This document shows positions 8,392-16,280 of a DNA stretch of 64,000 bases, piece after piece. This stretch comes from Fundidesulfovibrio soli. GTDB lineage: Bacteria; Desulfobacterota; Desulfovibrionia; Desulfovibrionales; Desulfovibrionaceae. Location of the stretch: contig NZ_JAKZKW010000005.1 in the NCBI RefSeq assembly GCF_022808695.1, forward strand, positions 1 to 64,000, written 5' to 3'. The notes beneath the pieces were generated by a model, which had not been told where the DNA came from, made no database searches, and was given only the letters and a program-made list of their open reading frames with translations. Numbering within the stretch: position 1 is the first letter of the stretch; each line of letters starts with the position of its first letter. The translations under genes and the position numbers were made by a program.

Positions 8392-9579
8392 ATGCATATT
8401 CTCTTTTTGAACCACAATGTGGAGAACTACGGCACCTACTTCCGTTGCGTGCACCTGGCGCGCGGCCTGGTGCGGCGCGGGCACAAGGTCACCCTGCTGT
8501 GCGCCAACCGGGAGGACACCCTCGCCACCACCAAGCGCGTGGAGGGCGGGCTGACCACGGTGCTGCTGCCCAAGTACCGGCTGAAGGGCTTCCACACCCT
8601 GCACAGCCTGCGGATGCTCTACAACACGGCCTACGCCCTGGCCCTGAAGTGCGACGTGCTGCACACCTTCGCCTTCCCCCTGCACCCCATGGCCGTGCCC
8701 ACCCTGGCCGCGCACTACCTGCGCCCGGGCCTGCCCATAGTGCTCGACCACGACGACCTCTGGAAGGGCGGCTTCGCCAACCAGCACCCCGGGCTCTACC
8801 AGCGCTTCGTGGGCTGGTGCAACGACACCATGCCCCGCATGGCCCGCCAGTGCACCGCCGCCAGCGCCATGCTCATGGACTCCTTCCGGGCCGCCGGTGT
8901 GCCGGACGCGCGCATCCACTACATTCCCAATTGCCCCACCATGGGCAGGAGCCCGCTGGACAAGATGCAGGCCCGCGCCGCCACCGGGCTGGACGCCATG
9001 ATGCCCGGGGACGCTCCCATGGTGCTCTCCATGGGGCACACCTACACCGAGTCGCTCTTTCAACTGCTGGACGCCTACGAGCGCGCCCGCCAGGACGTGC
9101 CCGAGCTGCGCCTGGCCTTCCTGGGCAAGATGCACATCCCGGCTGATTTTGAGCGCCGTCTGCAGCCTTACGTGGAACGCGCCGACGGCCGCATCCTCCG
9201 CTTGGGGGAGAAGCCGCCCGCCGAGGTGCCCGCCTATCTGGCCGCGGCCGACGCCCTGCTGCTGCCCATGGACGACGACCCCATCGAGAAGGCCCGCTTC
9301 CCCATCCGCTTCGGTGACTACCTGGCCTCGGGCGTGCCCATCGTCTCCAACGCCGTGGGCGAGATCGAACGCTTCCTCACCGAGAACGACTGCGGCTACG
9401 TGGCCCCGGTCAGCGACGCCCAGGCCTTCGGGGTCAAGGTCGTGGAGGCCCTCACGGACGAGACGAAGCGGGACGCCATCCGTGAGAACGCCCGCAGGCT
9501 CATTGAGGAGACCCTGAACTGGGACGCCGTGGCAGCCAAGCTGGAAGGGATTTACGAGCTGGCGCGGAAGAAGAGATAG
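8392..9579 (+). CDS. Family-4 glycosyltransferase
   Basis: A 395-residue GT-B fold enzyme. The N-terminal domain opens with MHILFLNHNVENYGTYFR, a nucleotide-sugar GT4 start with a glycine-poor acceptor loop. The C-terminal donor domain has the LAFLGKMHIP strand, the LRLGEKPPAEVPAYLAAADA segment and the DP-IEKARFPIRFGDYLASGVPIV block, corresponding to the EX7E region. It probably transfers a hexose from a nucleotide sugar in the cytoplasm. It lies 86 bp after the large membrane protein on the same strand and is probably cotranscribed. Only a weak purine-rich site precedes the ATG at 8392. The acceptor is unknown. Confidence 0.85.
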   Translation: MHILFLNHNVENYGTYFRCVHLARGLVRRGHKVTLLCANREDTLATTKRVEGGLTTVLLPKYRLKGFHTLHSLRMLYNTAYALALKCDVLHTFAFPLHPMAVPTLAAHYLRPGLPIVLDHDDLWKGGFANQHPGLYQRFVGWCNDTMPRMARQCTAASAMLMDSFRAAGVPDARIHYIPNCPTMGRSPLDKMQARAATGLDAMMPGDAPMVLSMGHTYTESLFQLLDAYERARQDVPELRLAFLGKMHIPADFERRLQPYVERADGRILRLGEKPPAEVPAYLAAADALLLPMDDDPIEKARFPIRFGDYLASGVPIVSNAVGEIERFLTENDCGYVAPVSDAQAFGVKVVEALTDETKRDAIRENARRLIEETLNWDAVAAKLEGIYELARKKR

Positions 9580-9611
9580 CGAAGAGCCGGGGGCCAGCCC
9601 CCGGACCCCCG

Positions 9612-9660
9612 GCAGGGCGCTGCCCTGCACCCGCCAGGGGGAGGGCCTCCCCCTGGACCC
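9612..9660 (+). repeat. Dispersed double-hairpin repeat, type 2, copy 1
   Basis: About 48 bp made of two adjacent hairpins (GCAGGGC-gct-GCCCTGC, then CCAGGGGGA..TCCCCCTGG) ending in ACCC. It matches the reverse complement of 24242-24290 over nearly its whole length, with changes concentrated at paired positions so that the stems are kept. Confidence 0.75.
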
Positions 9661-9846
9661 GGCGACGGCTTCGCGGGATTCGTGCGGGTTGTGCAGGGGG
9701 GCGCGGGGGGATGCCGCCGGGACCGCGCCTAGAGCGGCGCTCGCCCCGGCGGACCGCCATCGCCGCAAGCGGCGATAGGTACACTTTATATCAGAGCCTG
9801 CTGTCAGTCAGTGCAGCCGGTGATCGACGCGAAGCGATGTAGGATT

Positions 9847-9915
9847 CCAAAGGAACGAAGTCCCTTTGGCGGGAGAGTGCAGAGAGGGCAGCGCCCTCTT
9901 TGCCCGCCGGAGGCA
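9847..9915 (+). repeat. Dispersed 5'-side hairpin repeat, type 3, copy 1
   Basis: A hairpin CCAAAGGAACGAAGTCCCTTTGG, a second hairpin AGAGGGC..GCCCTCT, then GCCCGCCGGAGGCA. The first stem and the final CGCCGGAGGCA recur at 10831-10863. Both copies sit just upstream of a plus-strand start codon. Confidence 0.7.
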
Positions 9916-9940
9916 TCTTCCTGAAAGCGGCAAAAGAGCA

Positions 9941-10825
9941 GTGAAACCCAAAGATATTCTTCTGGCCCTGCTGGTCGTGGCGCTCTGGGGCGGCAACTTC
10001 GTGGTCATCCGCGTGGGGCTGGACTCCTTCCCCCCGCTGCTTTTGGCCGCGCTGCGCTTCGTGCCCGTGGCCCTGCTCGCGCCCTTCCTGCCCCGCCCGG
10101 ACATGTCCTGGACGAGGCTGGTGTCGCTTGGGCTGGCCTGGTTCGTGGCCCAGTTCAGCCTGCTTTTTCTGGGCATGGCCGTGGGCATGCCCCCGGGCCT
10201 GGCCTCGGTGGTGCTCCAGTTCCAGGCCTTCATCACCATCGCGGTGGCGGCCCTGGTGCTGGGCGAGAAGCCGGGGATGCGCCAGGCCGCCGGGTCGCTT
10301 GTGGCCCTGGCCGGGCTCGGCCTCATCGGCATGACCGCCGGAGCGGGCGGCGTGACCCTGGCCGGCTTCCTGCTCATCCTGGGGGCGGCCATGTTCTGGA
10401 GCGTGGGCAACATCCTCATGCGCGGGGCCAAAAAGGTGGACATGCTCGGGCTCATCGCCTGGCTCAGCCTGATCCCGCCGCTGCCGCTGCTGGGGCTGTC
10501 CTGGGCTTTCGAAGGGCAGGAGCGCATCGCGCAGGCCCTGACGCACCTGAATTTTTCGGGGGTGGGCGCGGTGCTCTACCTGACCGTGTTCGCCACAATC
10601 ATCGGCTACGGGGGCTGGGGCAAGCTGCTCAACACCTACCCGGCGGGCACGGTGGCCCCGTTCTCGCTGCTGATCCCCGTGTTCGGGGCGGTCTGCGCCA
10701 AGCTGGCCATGGGCGAGACCTTCGGCCCGCGCCGCATGGCGGGCATGGCCCTGATCCTGGCCGGGCTGGCCGTGGTGGCGCTGCCGGGGTTCAAAAAGGG
10801 CGCGCCGAAGCCCGCGAAGCAATAA
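9941..10825 (+). CDS. EamA/DMT-family transporter
   Basis: A 294-residue membrane protein with ten predicted helices in two EamA repeats. The first begins PKDILLALLVVALWGGNFVVIRVGL, the second TLAGFLLILGAAMFWSVGNIL, the characteristic start of each half. It resembles YdeD-type exporters of cysteine-pathway metabolites, but substrate cannot be told from sequence. The GTG at 9941 puts the first helix at the N terminus as in the family. An upstream ATG at 9866 would add 25 residues read through the hairpin repeat and was not chosen. The ribosome site is weak. The gene lies between two glycosyltransferases. Confidence 0.85.
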   Translation: MKPKDILLALLVVALWGGNFVVIRVGLDSFPPLLLAALRFVPVALLAPFLPRPDMSWTRLVSLGLAWFVAQFSLLFLGMAVGMPPGLASVVLQFQAFITIAVAALVLGEKPGMRQAAGSLVALAGLGLIGMTAGAGGVTLAGFLLILGAAMFWSVGNILMRGAKKVDMLGLIAWLSLIPPLPLLGLSWAFEGQERIAQALTHLNFSGVGAVLYLTVFATIIGYGGWGKLLNTYPAGTVAPFSLLIPVFGAVCAKLAMGETFGPRRMAGMALILAGLAVVALPGFKKGAPKPAKQ

Positions 10826-10827
10826 CG

Positions 10828-10863
10828 GGTCCAGGGAACGAAGTTCCCTGGCCGCCGGAGGCA
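10828..10863 (+). repeat. Dispersed 5'-side hairpin repeat, type 3, copy 2
   Basis: CCAGGGAACGAAGTTCCCTGG is a perfect 9-bp stem with loop ACG-like centre, followed by GCCGCCGGAGGCA. The GGAGG in this tail lies 12-13 nt before the ATG of the next glycosyltransferase, so the repeat seems to supply its ribosome site. It matches copy 1 at 9847-9915 in both stem and tail, with compensatory changes in the stem. Confidence 0.7.
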
Positions 10864-10873
10864 CGAGACTCAT

Positions 10874-12070
10874 ATGCGCATATTCATCCCGGCCATGGGC
10901 CGCGTGAACACGAAAAACCGCGACGGCAGCGAGGTCCGCTTCTCGGAGATCGCCCGCCGCTGGCTGGCCGGGGGCGAGCGCCTCTCCGTGATGCTGCCCA
11001 AGCGCCAGATCGGCGTCTTCGAATCCCAGGACGTGCGGGGCATGGAGTACCAGGTGTTCCCCGAGCCCTTCGAGAGCGAGGCCGACAGCCTGGGCAACGT
11101 GCTCAAGACGTACCTCTGGCGGCTCTTCCGCTGCCTGTTCATGCCCTACCCGGAGCCCGTGGACGCCGTATACGCGCCCTCCGACTTCCTGGTGGACCTG
11201 ATCCCCGCCCTGCTGGCCAAGATCCGCAACCCCAGGGCCGCGCTCACGGTGTGCGTGTTCCTCATCGCGCCCAACCCGTTCAAGGGCTACGAGAACGTGT
11301 TCCGCCCTCGCTGGCGCGTGCCCACCATCCGGGGGCTCCTGTACTGGTCCACCCAGATGCTGGCCGTGGGGCTGGCCAGGCTGTTCGGGGCGAGGCTCCT
11401 GGTGCTCAACAGCCTGGACCGCGACACGCTGCTGGCCCGCGGGGTGGACCCCAAGGCCGTCACCGTGGTGACCATGGGCGTGGACGTGGGGGCCTTCAGC
11501 GACGTGGAGGTCCTGCCGGAGACGCCGAAGTACGACGGCGTGTTCCTGGGCCGCCTGCACCCCCAGAAGGGCCTCCTGGACCTGGTGAAGATCTGGCGCG
11601 CGGTGTGCGACAAGCGCCCGGACGCCCGCCTGGCCGTTATCGGCGGGGGCAGCGACGCCTGGTTCAAGCGCCTGGGGGATGAGATCGCGGCGGCCGGGCT
11701 CGCAGGCAACGTGGACCTGCTGGGTTTCAAACAGGGCGCGGAGAAGGTGCGCCTGCTCAAGAACGCCGGGTGCTTCTGCATGCCCAGCCACTACGAGAGC
11801 TTCGGGCAGGTGGCCGTGGAGGCCATGGCCAGCGGGCTGCCCGTGGTCGCCTACGACCTGGCCATCTACGACGAGATTTTCCCCGGCGGCATGGTGCGCC
11901 TGCCCCAGGGCGACGTGCGGGGCTTCGCCGCCGAGGTGCTGCGCATCCTGGAGGACCCGGCCCGCCGCGCCGAGCTGGTGGAGCAGGCCGGTTGCGTGGC
12001 CTGCCGCTTCGGCTGGGACGAGATCGCCCGGGCCGAGCTGGAGCTTGCGCGCCGGGGCGGCAAAGACTGA
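10874..12070 (+). CDS. Family-4 glycosyltransferase
   Basis: A 398-residue GT-B glycosyltransferase. The C-terminal donor domain shows YDGVFLGRLHPQKGLLDLVKIW, the typical GxLxxxKG start, then LAVIGGG, VDLLGFKQGAEKVRLLKNA and CMPSHYESFGQVAVEAMASGLPVVAYD, the EX7E motif with both glutamates (ESFGQVAVE). The N-terminal acceptor domain starts MRIFIPAMGRVNTKNRDGSEVRFSE. A retaining sugar transferase of the cytoplasmic face is expected. The start is preceded by a hairpin repeat carrying GGAGG. A strong hairpin terminator follows the gene, marking the end of this surface-glycan gene run. Confidence 0.9.
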   Translation: MRIFIPAMGRVNTKNRDGSEVRFSEIARRWLAGGERLSVMLPKRQIGVFESQDVRGMEYQVFPEPFESEADSLGNVLKTYLWRLFRCLFMPYPEPVDAVYAPSDFLVDLIPALLAKIRNPRAALTVCVFLIAPNPFKGYENVFRPRWRVPTIRGLLYWSTQMLAVGLARLFGARLLVLNSLDRDTLLARGVDPKAVTVVTMGVDVGAFSDVEVLPETPKYDGVFLGRLHPQKGLLDLVKIWRAVCDKRPDARLAVIGGGSDAWFKRLGDEIAAAGLAGNVDLLGFKQGAEKVRLLKNAGCFCMPSHYESFGQVAVEAMASGLPVVAYDLAIYDEIFPGGMVRLPQGDVRGFAAEVLRILEDPARRAELVEQAGCVACRFGWDEIARAELELARRGGKD

Positions 12071-12101
12071 TTCGCCAATCCCTTCTTATCTCCAATAAAA
12101 C

Positions 12102-12127
12102 AAAACGCCGGGTCTTCCCGGCGTTTT
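12102..12127. terminator. Bidirectional rho-independent terminator
   Basis: An 11-bp stem AAAACGCCGGG / CCCGGCGTTTT with a TCTT loop. T-rich tails follow on both strands (GTTTTTG on plus, GTTTTATT on minus). It lies between the converging GT4 gene and kup. Confidence 0.88.
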
Positions 12128-12181
12128 GTTTTTGATGTGTGCGTTCCCGCCCCAGATTCCCGGCAGACCGCCGGACCATGA

Positions 12182-12252
12182 TTGGGGGTGCAGGGGAGTC
12201 ACTCCCCTGCCCGAGAGCCTGGGCAGAGGGGTTCGGGGAGGCGGCGCCTCCC
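12182..12252 (+). repeat. Dispersed 3'-side repeat, type 1, copy A
   Basis: About 71 bp beginning TTGGGGGTGCAGGGG and containing the block CCCTGCCCGAGAGCCTGGGC, then GGGGAGGCGGCGCCTCCC. It matches the reverse complement of 24103-24175 almost base for base. It lies just past the 3' end of kup, and the other copy lies near the 3' end of gpsA. Confidence 0.8.
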
Positions 12253-12266
12253 TGATATTCTTCCCG

Positions 12267-14183
12267 CTACAGCTCCACCTGGTTGCCCAGCTCCACCACG
12301 CGTCCCGGCGGGATGTTGAAGAACGACGTGGCGTTCCAGGAGTTGCGCGACATGAAGGTGAAGAGCACCTTGCGCCAGTTGGACATGCGGGAGTCGCCCG
12401 TGGTCAGGAGCGTTTCGCGCCCCAGGAAGAACGAGGTGGAGTAGACGTCCATGGGCAGGCCCTTCTCGGTGGCCAGCTCCAGGATTTCGGGCACCTGGGG
12501 GGATTCCATGAAGCCGTAGCGGGCCACGATCCGGTGGAAGCCCTGGCCCAGGTCCTGAATGGTCAGGCGCTCGTCGCGCGGCACCTGGGGCACCTCCGCG
12601 TAGGTGATGGAGAGCAGCACCACGCGCTCGTGCAGGGCCTCGTTGTGCTTGAAGTGGTGCAGCAGCGTGTGGGGCACGCCCTCGGGCGAGATGGACATGA
12701 ACACGGCCGTGCCCGAGGTGCGCAGCGGCTTGTAGTCGGCCATGTCTCTCAGGAAGATGTCCAGGGGCATGCGCATGTTGCTGTAGTGCCTGGCCAGCAG
12801 GGCGCGTCCGTCGCGCCAGGTGACCATCAGGGTCAGCAGGGCCACGGCGATGGAGAGGGTGATCCAGCCGCCGTCCACCACCTTGAGCAGGTTCGCGCCC
12901 AGGAAGGAGCAGTCGAAGGCCAGGAAGAGCACCAGCAGGGGGAGGCTCTTCCACAGGGGCCAGCCCCAGTTCACGCGGGTGACCTCGAAGTAGAGCACCG
13001 AGGTGATGGCCATGGTGGCGGTCACCGCGATGCCGTAGGCGCCGGCCAGGCGGCTCGACTGCCCGAAGGTGACCACCAGGGTCAGGCAGGCCAACATGAG
13101 CGCCCAGTTGACGCTGGGCATGTAGATCTGGCCGATGGCCTTGTGCGAGGTGTGCACGATGAGCATGCGCGGGGTGAAGCCCAGGTGGATGGCCTGCTGC
13201 GTCAGGGAGTACACGCCCGAGATCATGGCCTGGGAGGCGATGATCGTGGCCATGGTCGCCAAGGCGACCATGGGGTAGAGCGCGGCCTCGGGCACCATGG
13301 AGTAGAACGGGTTGAAGGCCGCCTCCGGGCTGCGCAGCAGGAGCGCCCCCTGGCCGAAGTAGTTGAGCAGCAACCCCGGCAGGACGATCAAGTACCAGGA
13401 GAGCCGGATTGGCGTGCGGCCGAAGTGGCCCATGTCGGCGTAGAGGGCCTCGCCGCCGGTGATGCACAGCACCACGGAGCCCAGGGCCAGGGTGCCGTGG
13501 AAGCCGTTGAGGGCGAAGAACTCCACGGCGTGGGCCGGGTTGAGGGCGTGGAGGATGCCGGGGGCCATGAGGATGGAGTAGAGCCCAAGCCCGCCGATCA
13601 CCAGGAACCAGAGCACCATGACCGGGCCGAACACGTTGCCGATGGCCGCCGTGCCGTGCTTCTGGAACATGAACAGGGTGACGAGGATGCCGCAGGTGAT
13701 GGGCACCACGAAATCGGCCGCGGCCTTGGTGGCCACGTTGAGGCCCTCCACGGCGGAGAGCACGGATATGGCCGGGGTGATGACGCCGTCGCCGTAGAGC
13801 AGGGCGGCGCCGAAGGCGGCCATGAGCAGCATCAGGGGCCAGTGCTTGCCTTTGCTGGCCGGGCCGCCGCGCAGCATGGCCAGCAGGGCGAAGATGCCGC
13901 CCTCGCCCTTGTTGTCCGCGCGAAGGATGAAGACCACGTACTTGAGGCTGACCACGATCATCAGCGACCAGAAGACCATGGAGAGCACACCCAGGACGTT
14001 CTGCGGCGTCACGGGCATGGCGTGGAGGCCGTGGAAGCACTCCTGGATGGTGTAGAGGGGGCTGGTGCCGATGTCGCCGTAGACGATGCCCAGGGCGGCC
14101 AGGGCCAGCGTCGCCTGTTGGGACGGCGTGCAGGCGGCCCCGTGAGCGGGGCCGTTCTCTCCTGGCAGGGAGCAGGAACGCAT
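12267..14183 (-). CDS. kup: Kup-type potassium uptake transporter
   Basis: Kup/HAK proteins import K+ with H+ symport. The 638-residue protein has twelve hydrophobic helices in its first ~430 residues and a soluble C-terminal tail of about 200 residues, the normal size. The signature GIVYGDIGTSPLYT lies at 32-45, and KYVVFILRADNKGEGGIFALL is the conserved segment around helix 2-3. The ATG at 14183 was chosen for its GGAG site about 8 nt upstream and for family length; the open frame extends 95 codons further but without family similarity. The gene faces away from wrbA across a 384-bp AT-rich control region. Confidence 0.95.
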   Translation of the reverse strand: MRSCSLPGENGPAHGAACTPSQQATLALAALGIVYGDIGTSPLYTIQECFHGLHAMPVTPQNVLGVLSMVFWSLMIVVSLKYVVFILRADNKGEGGIFALLAMLRGGPASKGKHWPLMLLMAAFGAALLYGDGVITPAISVLSAVEGLNVATKAAADFVVPITCGILVTLFMFQKHGTAAIGNVFGPVMVLWFLVIGGLGLYSILMAPGILHALNPAHAVEFFALNGFHGTLALGSVVLCITGGEALYADMGHFGRTPIRLSWYLIVLPGLLLNYFGQGALLLRSPEAAFNPFYSMVPEAALYPMVALATMATIIASQAMISGVYSLTQQAIHLGFTPRMLIVHTSHKAIGQIYMPSVNWALMLACLTLVVTFGQSSRLAGAYGIAVTATMAITSVLYFEVTRVNWGWPLWKSLPLLVLFLAFDCSFLGANLLKVVDGGWITLSIAVALLTLMVTWRDGRALLARHYSNMRMPLDIFLRDMADYKPLRTSGTAVFMSISPEGVPHTLLHHFKHNEALHERVVLLSITYAEVPQVPRDERLTIQDLGQGFHRIVARYGFMESPQVPEILELATEKGLPMDVYSTSFFLGRETLLTTGDSRMSNWRKVLFTFMSRNSWNATSFFNIPPGRVVELGNQVEL

Positions 14184-14567
14184 GCGCGTAACTCCGGTTG
14201 AGGTTGCGGGGGAGGAGGCCCCGCAACGTACGGAAGCCCCTTCGACGCCTGCGAGGTTAGCTGACGGGCTCGGGCCGAAAGGTTGCCCTACGCCTTGCGT
14301 GACGCCCTCAAAAGACAGTGAGTATGAATTTTGAGGATAATAATTTAAAATCATTATTGTTCCATGAAAAACATGGACATGTTTTTCATGGACGCGACAC
14401 ACGCAGCGATGCGCCCCGTTGGGTGGTTCCCCCGCTCCCGCTCCAGCGGGATTCGGCGATTCGTACACGCGCTCTACGCCGGGGCATCGCGCCAGTCAAC
14501 ATTCGGGTCTTTGCTTTTATGTGAAATGAGGTAGCATGGGAACTCAGACCGACGAACGGAGGTTCGC
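14184..14567. other. Divergent control region of kup and wrbA
   Basis: There is no gene here. The centre (about 14320-14395) is strikingly AT-rich compared with its flanks and contains two palindromes described separately. The flanks are ordinary GC-rich leader DNA. The wrbA start has a strong GGAGG site at 14558-14562. Confidence 0.6.
14361..14392. promoter_or_regulatory. Perfect 15-bp palindrome, candidate operator
   Basis: TCCATGAAAAACATG and CATGTTTTTCATGGA form a perfect inverted repeat with a 2-bp spacer, within the AT-rich island between kup and wrbA. A near-palindrome AATAATTTAAAATCATT lies just before it (about 14339-14355). The size and symmetry suggest a dimeric regulator site. 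No regulator family is assigned. Confidence 0.5.
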
Positions 14568-15179
14568 ATGAACGTGCTCATCGTCTACTATTCCATGTAC
14601 GGACATATCCACACCATGGCCCAGGCCGTGGCGCAGGGCGTGGCCCAGGTGCCAGGCGCCACCCCGGTGCTGCGACGCGTGCCCGAGACCCTGCCCCCCG
14701 AAGTGCTGGAGAAGATGGGGGCCACGCAGACCCAGAAGCTCATGGCCAACGTGCCCGTGTGCACCGTGGAGGAGCTGGGCAAGGCCGACGCGGTCATCTT
14801 CGGCACGCCCACGCGCTTCGGCAACATGTGCGGCCAGATGCGCCAGTTCCTGGACGCCACGGGCGGGCTGTGGGTCCAGGGCGCGCTGGTGGGCAAGGTG
14901 GGCTCGGTGTTCGCCAGTTCGGCCACGCAGCACGGCGGGCAGGAATCCACCATCCTGACCTTCCACGTGACGCTCTTGCACCAGGGCATGGTCATCGTGG
15001 GCCTGCCCTACGCCTACCAGGGCCAGACGGGCGTGGAGGTGGTCAAGGGCGGCAGCCCCTACGGGGCCAGCACCATCGCCGGGGCCGACGGCTCGCGCAT
15101 ACCCTCCGAGATCGACCTGGAGGGCGCGGTCTGGCAGGGCAGGCACGTGGCCCAGATCGCGGCGAAGCTCACCGCGTGA
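14568..15179 (+). CDS. wrbA: NAD(P)H:quinone oxidoreductase WrbA
   Basis: WrbA is an FMN flavoprotein that reduces quinones by two electrons, protecting against redox cycling. The 203-residue protein starts [18 protein letters not shown], the flavodoxin-like phosphate loop, and has [18 protein letters not shown] around 84-101 and the long Pro-rich family insert near 39-60 ([13 protein letters not shown]). GGSPYGAST at 163-171 is the FMN-contact motif of the WrbA group. A strong GGAGG site lies 6 nt before the ATG. It stands alone, divergent from kup, behind an AT-rich palindromic region. A GC hairpin follows at 15243-15273. Confidence 0.93.
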   Translation: MNVLIVYYSMYGHIHTMAQAVAQGVAQVPGATPVLRRVPETLPPEVLEKMGATQTQKLMANVPVCTVEELGKADAVIFGTPTRFGNMCGQMRQFLDATGGLWVQGALVGKVGSVFASSATQHGGQESTILTFHVTLLHQGMVIVGLPYAYQGQTGVEVVKGGSPYGASTIAGADGSRIPSEIDLEGAVWQGRHVAQIAAKLTA

Positions 15180-15390
15180 GAGCCCATGAACGCGCCGCGG
15201 GCCCGGTTTTTGCGCGGTTCCGGGCTGGCGGCGCGAGAGGGTGCCGGGAGCCGGGGCAGTGCCCCGGCCCCCGGTCTATCGTTTCGGCCCGGGGCGCGGG
15301 CCGGGTGAAAATGGCTGCGGCCCGGCCCCGGGAATGCTATCAGCCGAGGCAGGGGAGCCTTCCCCGTATACGTCGAGAAGGGGACGGCTC

Positions 15391-15978
15391 ATGAGCAGGG
15401 TGGACGAGATACTGGAGAGCATCGAGGAGCTGGAAAAGGAACTCGTGGAGGAGCTGCGCAAGACCGAGAACGAGTTCCTCTACACCATCAGGAACAAGAA
15501 GGTCCGCTTCGCCCGTGAGGTGGAGGCCTACCACCGGGAGCTGGCCGCCAAGTGGTCGGACTACGTGTACGACTCGGGCGTGATGATGATCCTGACCATC
15601 CCGGTGATCTGGTCGGCCCTGATCCCCTGCGTGATCATGGACGTGGTGGTGAGCCTGTACCAGCTGGCCTGCTTCCCGGTGTACGGCATCCCGCGCGTGA
15701 AGCGGGGCGACTACGTGGTCATGGACCGCCAGACCCTGCGCTACCTCAACTGGATCGAGAAGGTGAACTGCGCCTATTGCAGCTATTTCAACGGGGTGAT
15801 CGCCTACGTGGCCGAGGTGGCCGCCAGGACGGAGCAGTTCTGGTGCCCGGTGCGCCACGCCCGGCCGGTGAAGGCGGTGCACAGCCGCTACAGGTTCTTC
15901 TTCGCGTATGGGGACGCCAAGGGCTACCGGGAGCGCCTGGATCAGGTGCGCAGGAACTTTGGGGATTTGAAGCGTTAG
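15391..15978 (+). CDS. Conserved membrane protein of unknown function with N-terminal coiled coil
   Basis: A 195-residue protein. Residues 1-60 are highly charged and heptad-like (EILESIEELEKELVEELRKTENEF), then two close hydrophobic segments (about 65-80 and 82-98) form a hairpin membrane anchor. The C-terminal half is soluble and contains NCAYCSYFNGVIAYVAEVAARTEQFWCPVRHAR, with three cysteines in a conserved-looking arrangement. I recognise this C-terminal motif as conserved among uncharacterised proteobacterial proteins but cannot assign a function. The ATG at 15391 begins the coiled coil; an upstream in-frame extension is GC leader sequence. Its 3' end overlaps that of the opposite gene by 4 nt. 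Confidence 0.75.
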   Translation: MSRVDEILESIEELEKELVEELRKTENEFLYTIRNKKVRFAREVEAYHRELAAKWSDYVYDSGVMMILTIPVIWSALIPCVIMDVVVSLYQLACFPVYGIPRVKRGDYVVMDRQTLRYLNWIEKVNCAYCSYFNGVIAYVAEVAARTEQFWCPVRHARPVKAVHSRYRFFFAYGDAKGYRERLDQVRRNFGDLKR

Positions 15979-16250
15979 GGGGACTGGTCCTTCCAGTTCC
16001 ACCACTTGAGCTTTTCGGGATCGCGCTTCTCCGGCGGCGTCGAGGCGTAGTAGACCGCCTCGCGGAACACGTAGAGCACGCAGCGGTCCAGCTTGCCGCC
16101 GGACATCTCCCGGAGCTGGTCGTAGAGCTGCCGCGGGTCGCGCCCGGCAAGGTCCTCCGGGGCGCGGACGCCCAGGCTGTAGAGGTCGCGGGCCATGGCC
16201 GGGCCGATGCCGGGTATGGTGCGCAGCAGCTTTTCGGTGTGCTTGTCCAT
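15975..16250 (-). CDS. Helix-hairpin-helix protein, Cdd1 (pathogenicity locus) family
   Basis: A 91-residue protein with one helix-hairpin-helix unit, LLRTIPGIGPAMARDLYSLGV, at about 9-29, followed by the APEDLAGRDPRQLYDQLREMSG block and CVLYVFREAVYYAS, typical of the small Cdd1 family (PF11731-like). HhH units contact DNA non-specifically, so a DNA-associated role is possible, but none is established. The ATG at 16250 has AGGGGA about 10 nt upstream. It is divergent from cbiA, whose start is only 30 bp away. Confidence 0.78.
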   Translation of the reverse strand: MDKHTEKLLRTIPGIGPAMARDLYSLGVRAPEDLAGRDPRQLYDQLREMSGGKLDRCVLYVFREAVYYASTPPEKRDPEKLKWWNWKDQSP

Positions 16251-16280
16251 GTCTGACAGTTCCCCTATCATCGCCGGGCC

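Larger units (their letters stand above)
9580..9940. other. Repeat-rich intergenic region
   Basis: There is no gene here. The region holds a series of GC hairpins (9587-9604, 9612-9628, 9634-9656), then a less GC-rich stretch around 9780-9845, then a hairpin block at 9847-9899 ending in GCCGGAGGCA. Several of these hairpins recur elsewhere in the window and are listed as repeats. Confidence 0.7.

Noticed and set aside
12126-14201. A 691-codon open frame on the plus strand
   Set aside because: It is antisense to kup, which has clear transporter motifs and the correct length.
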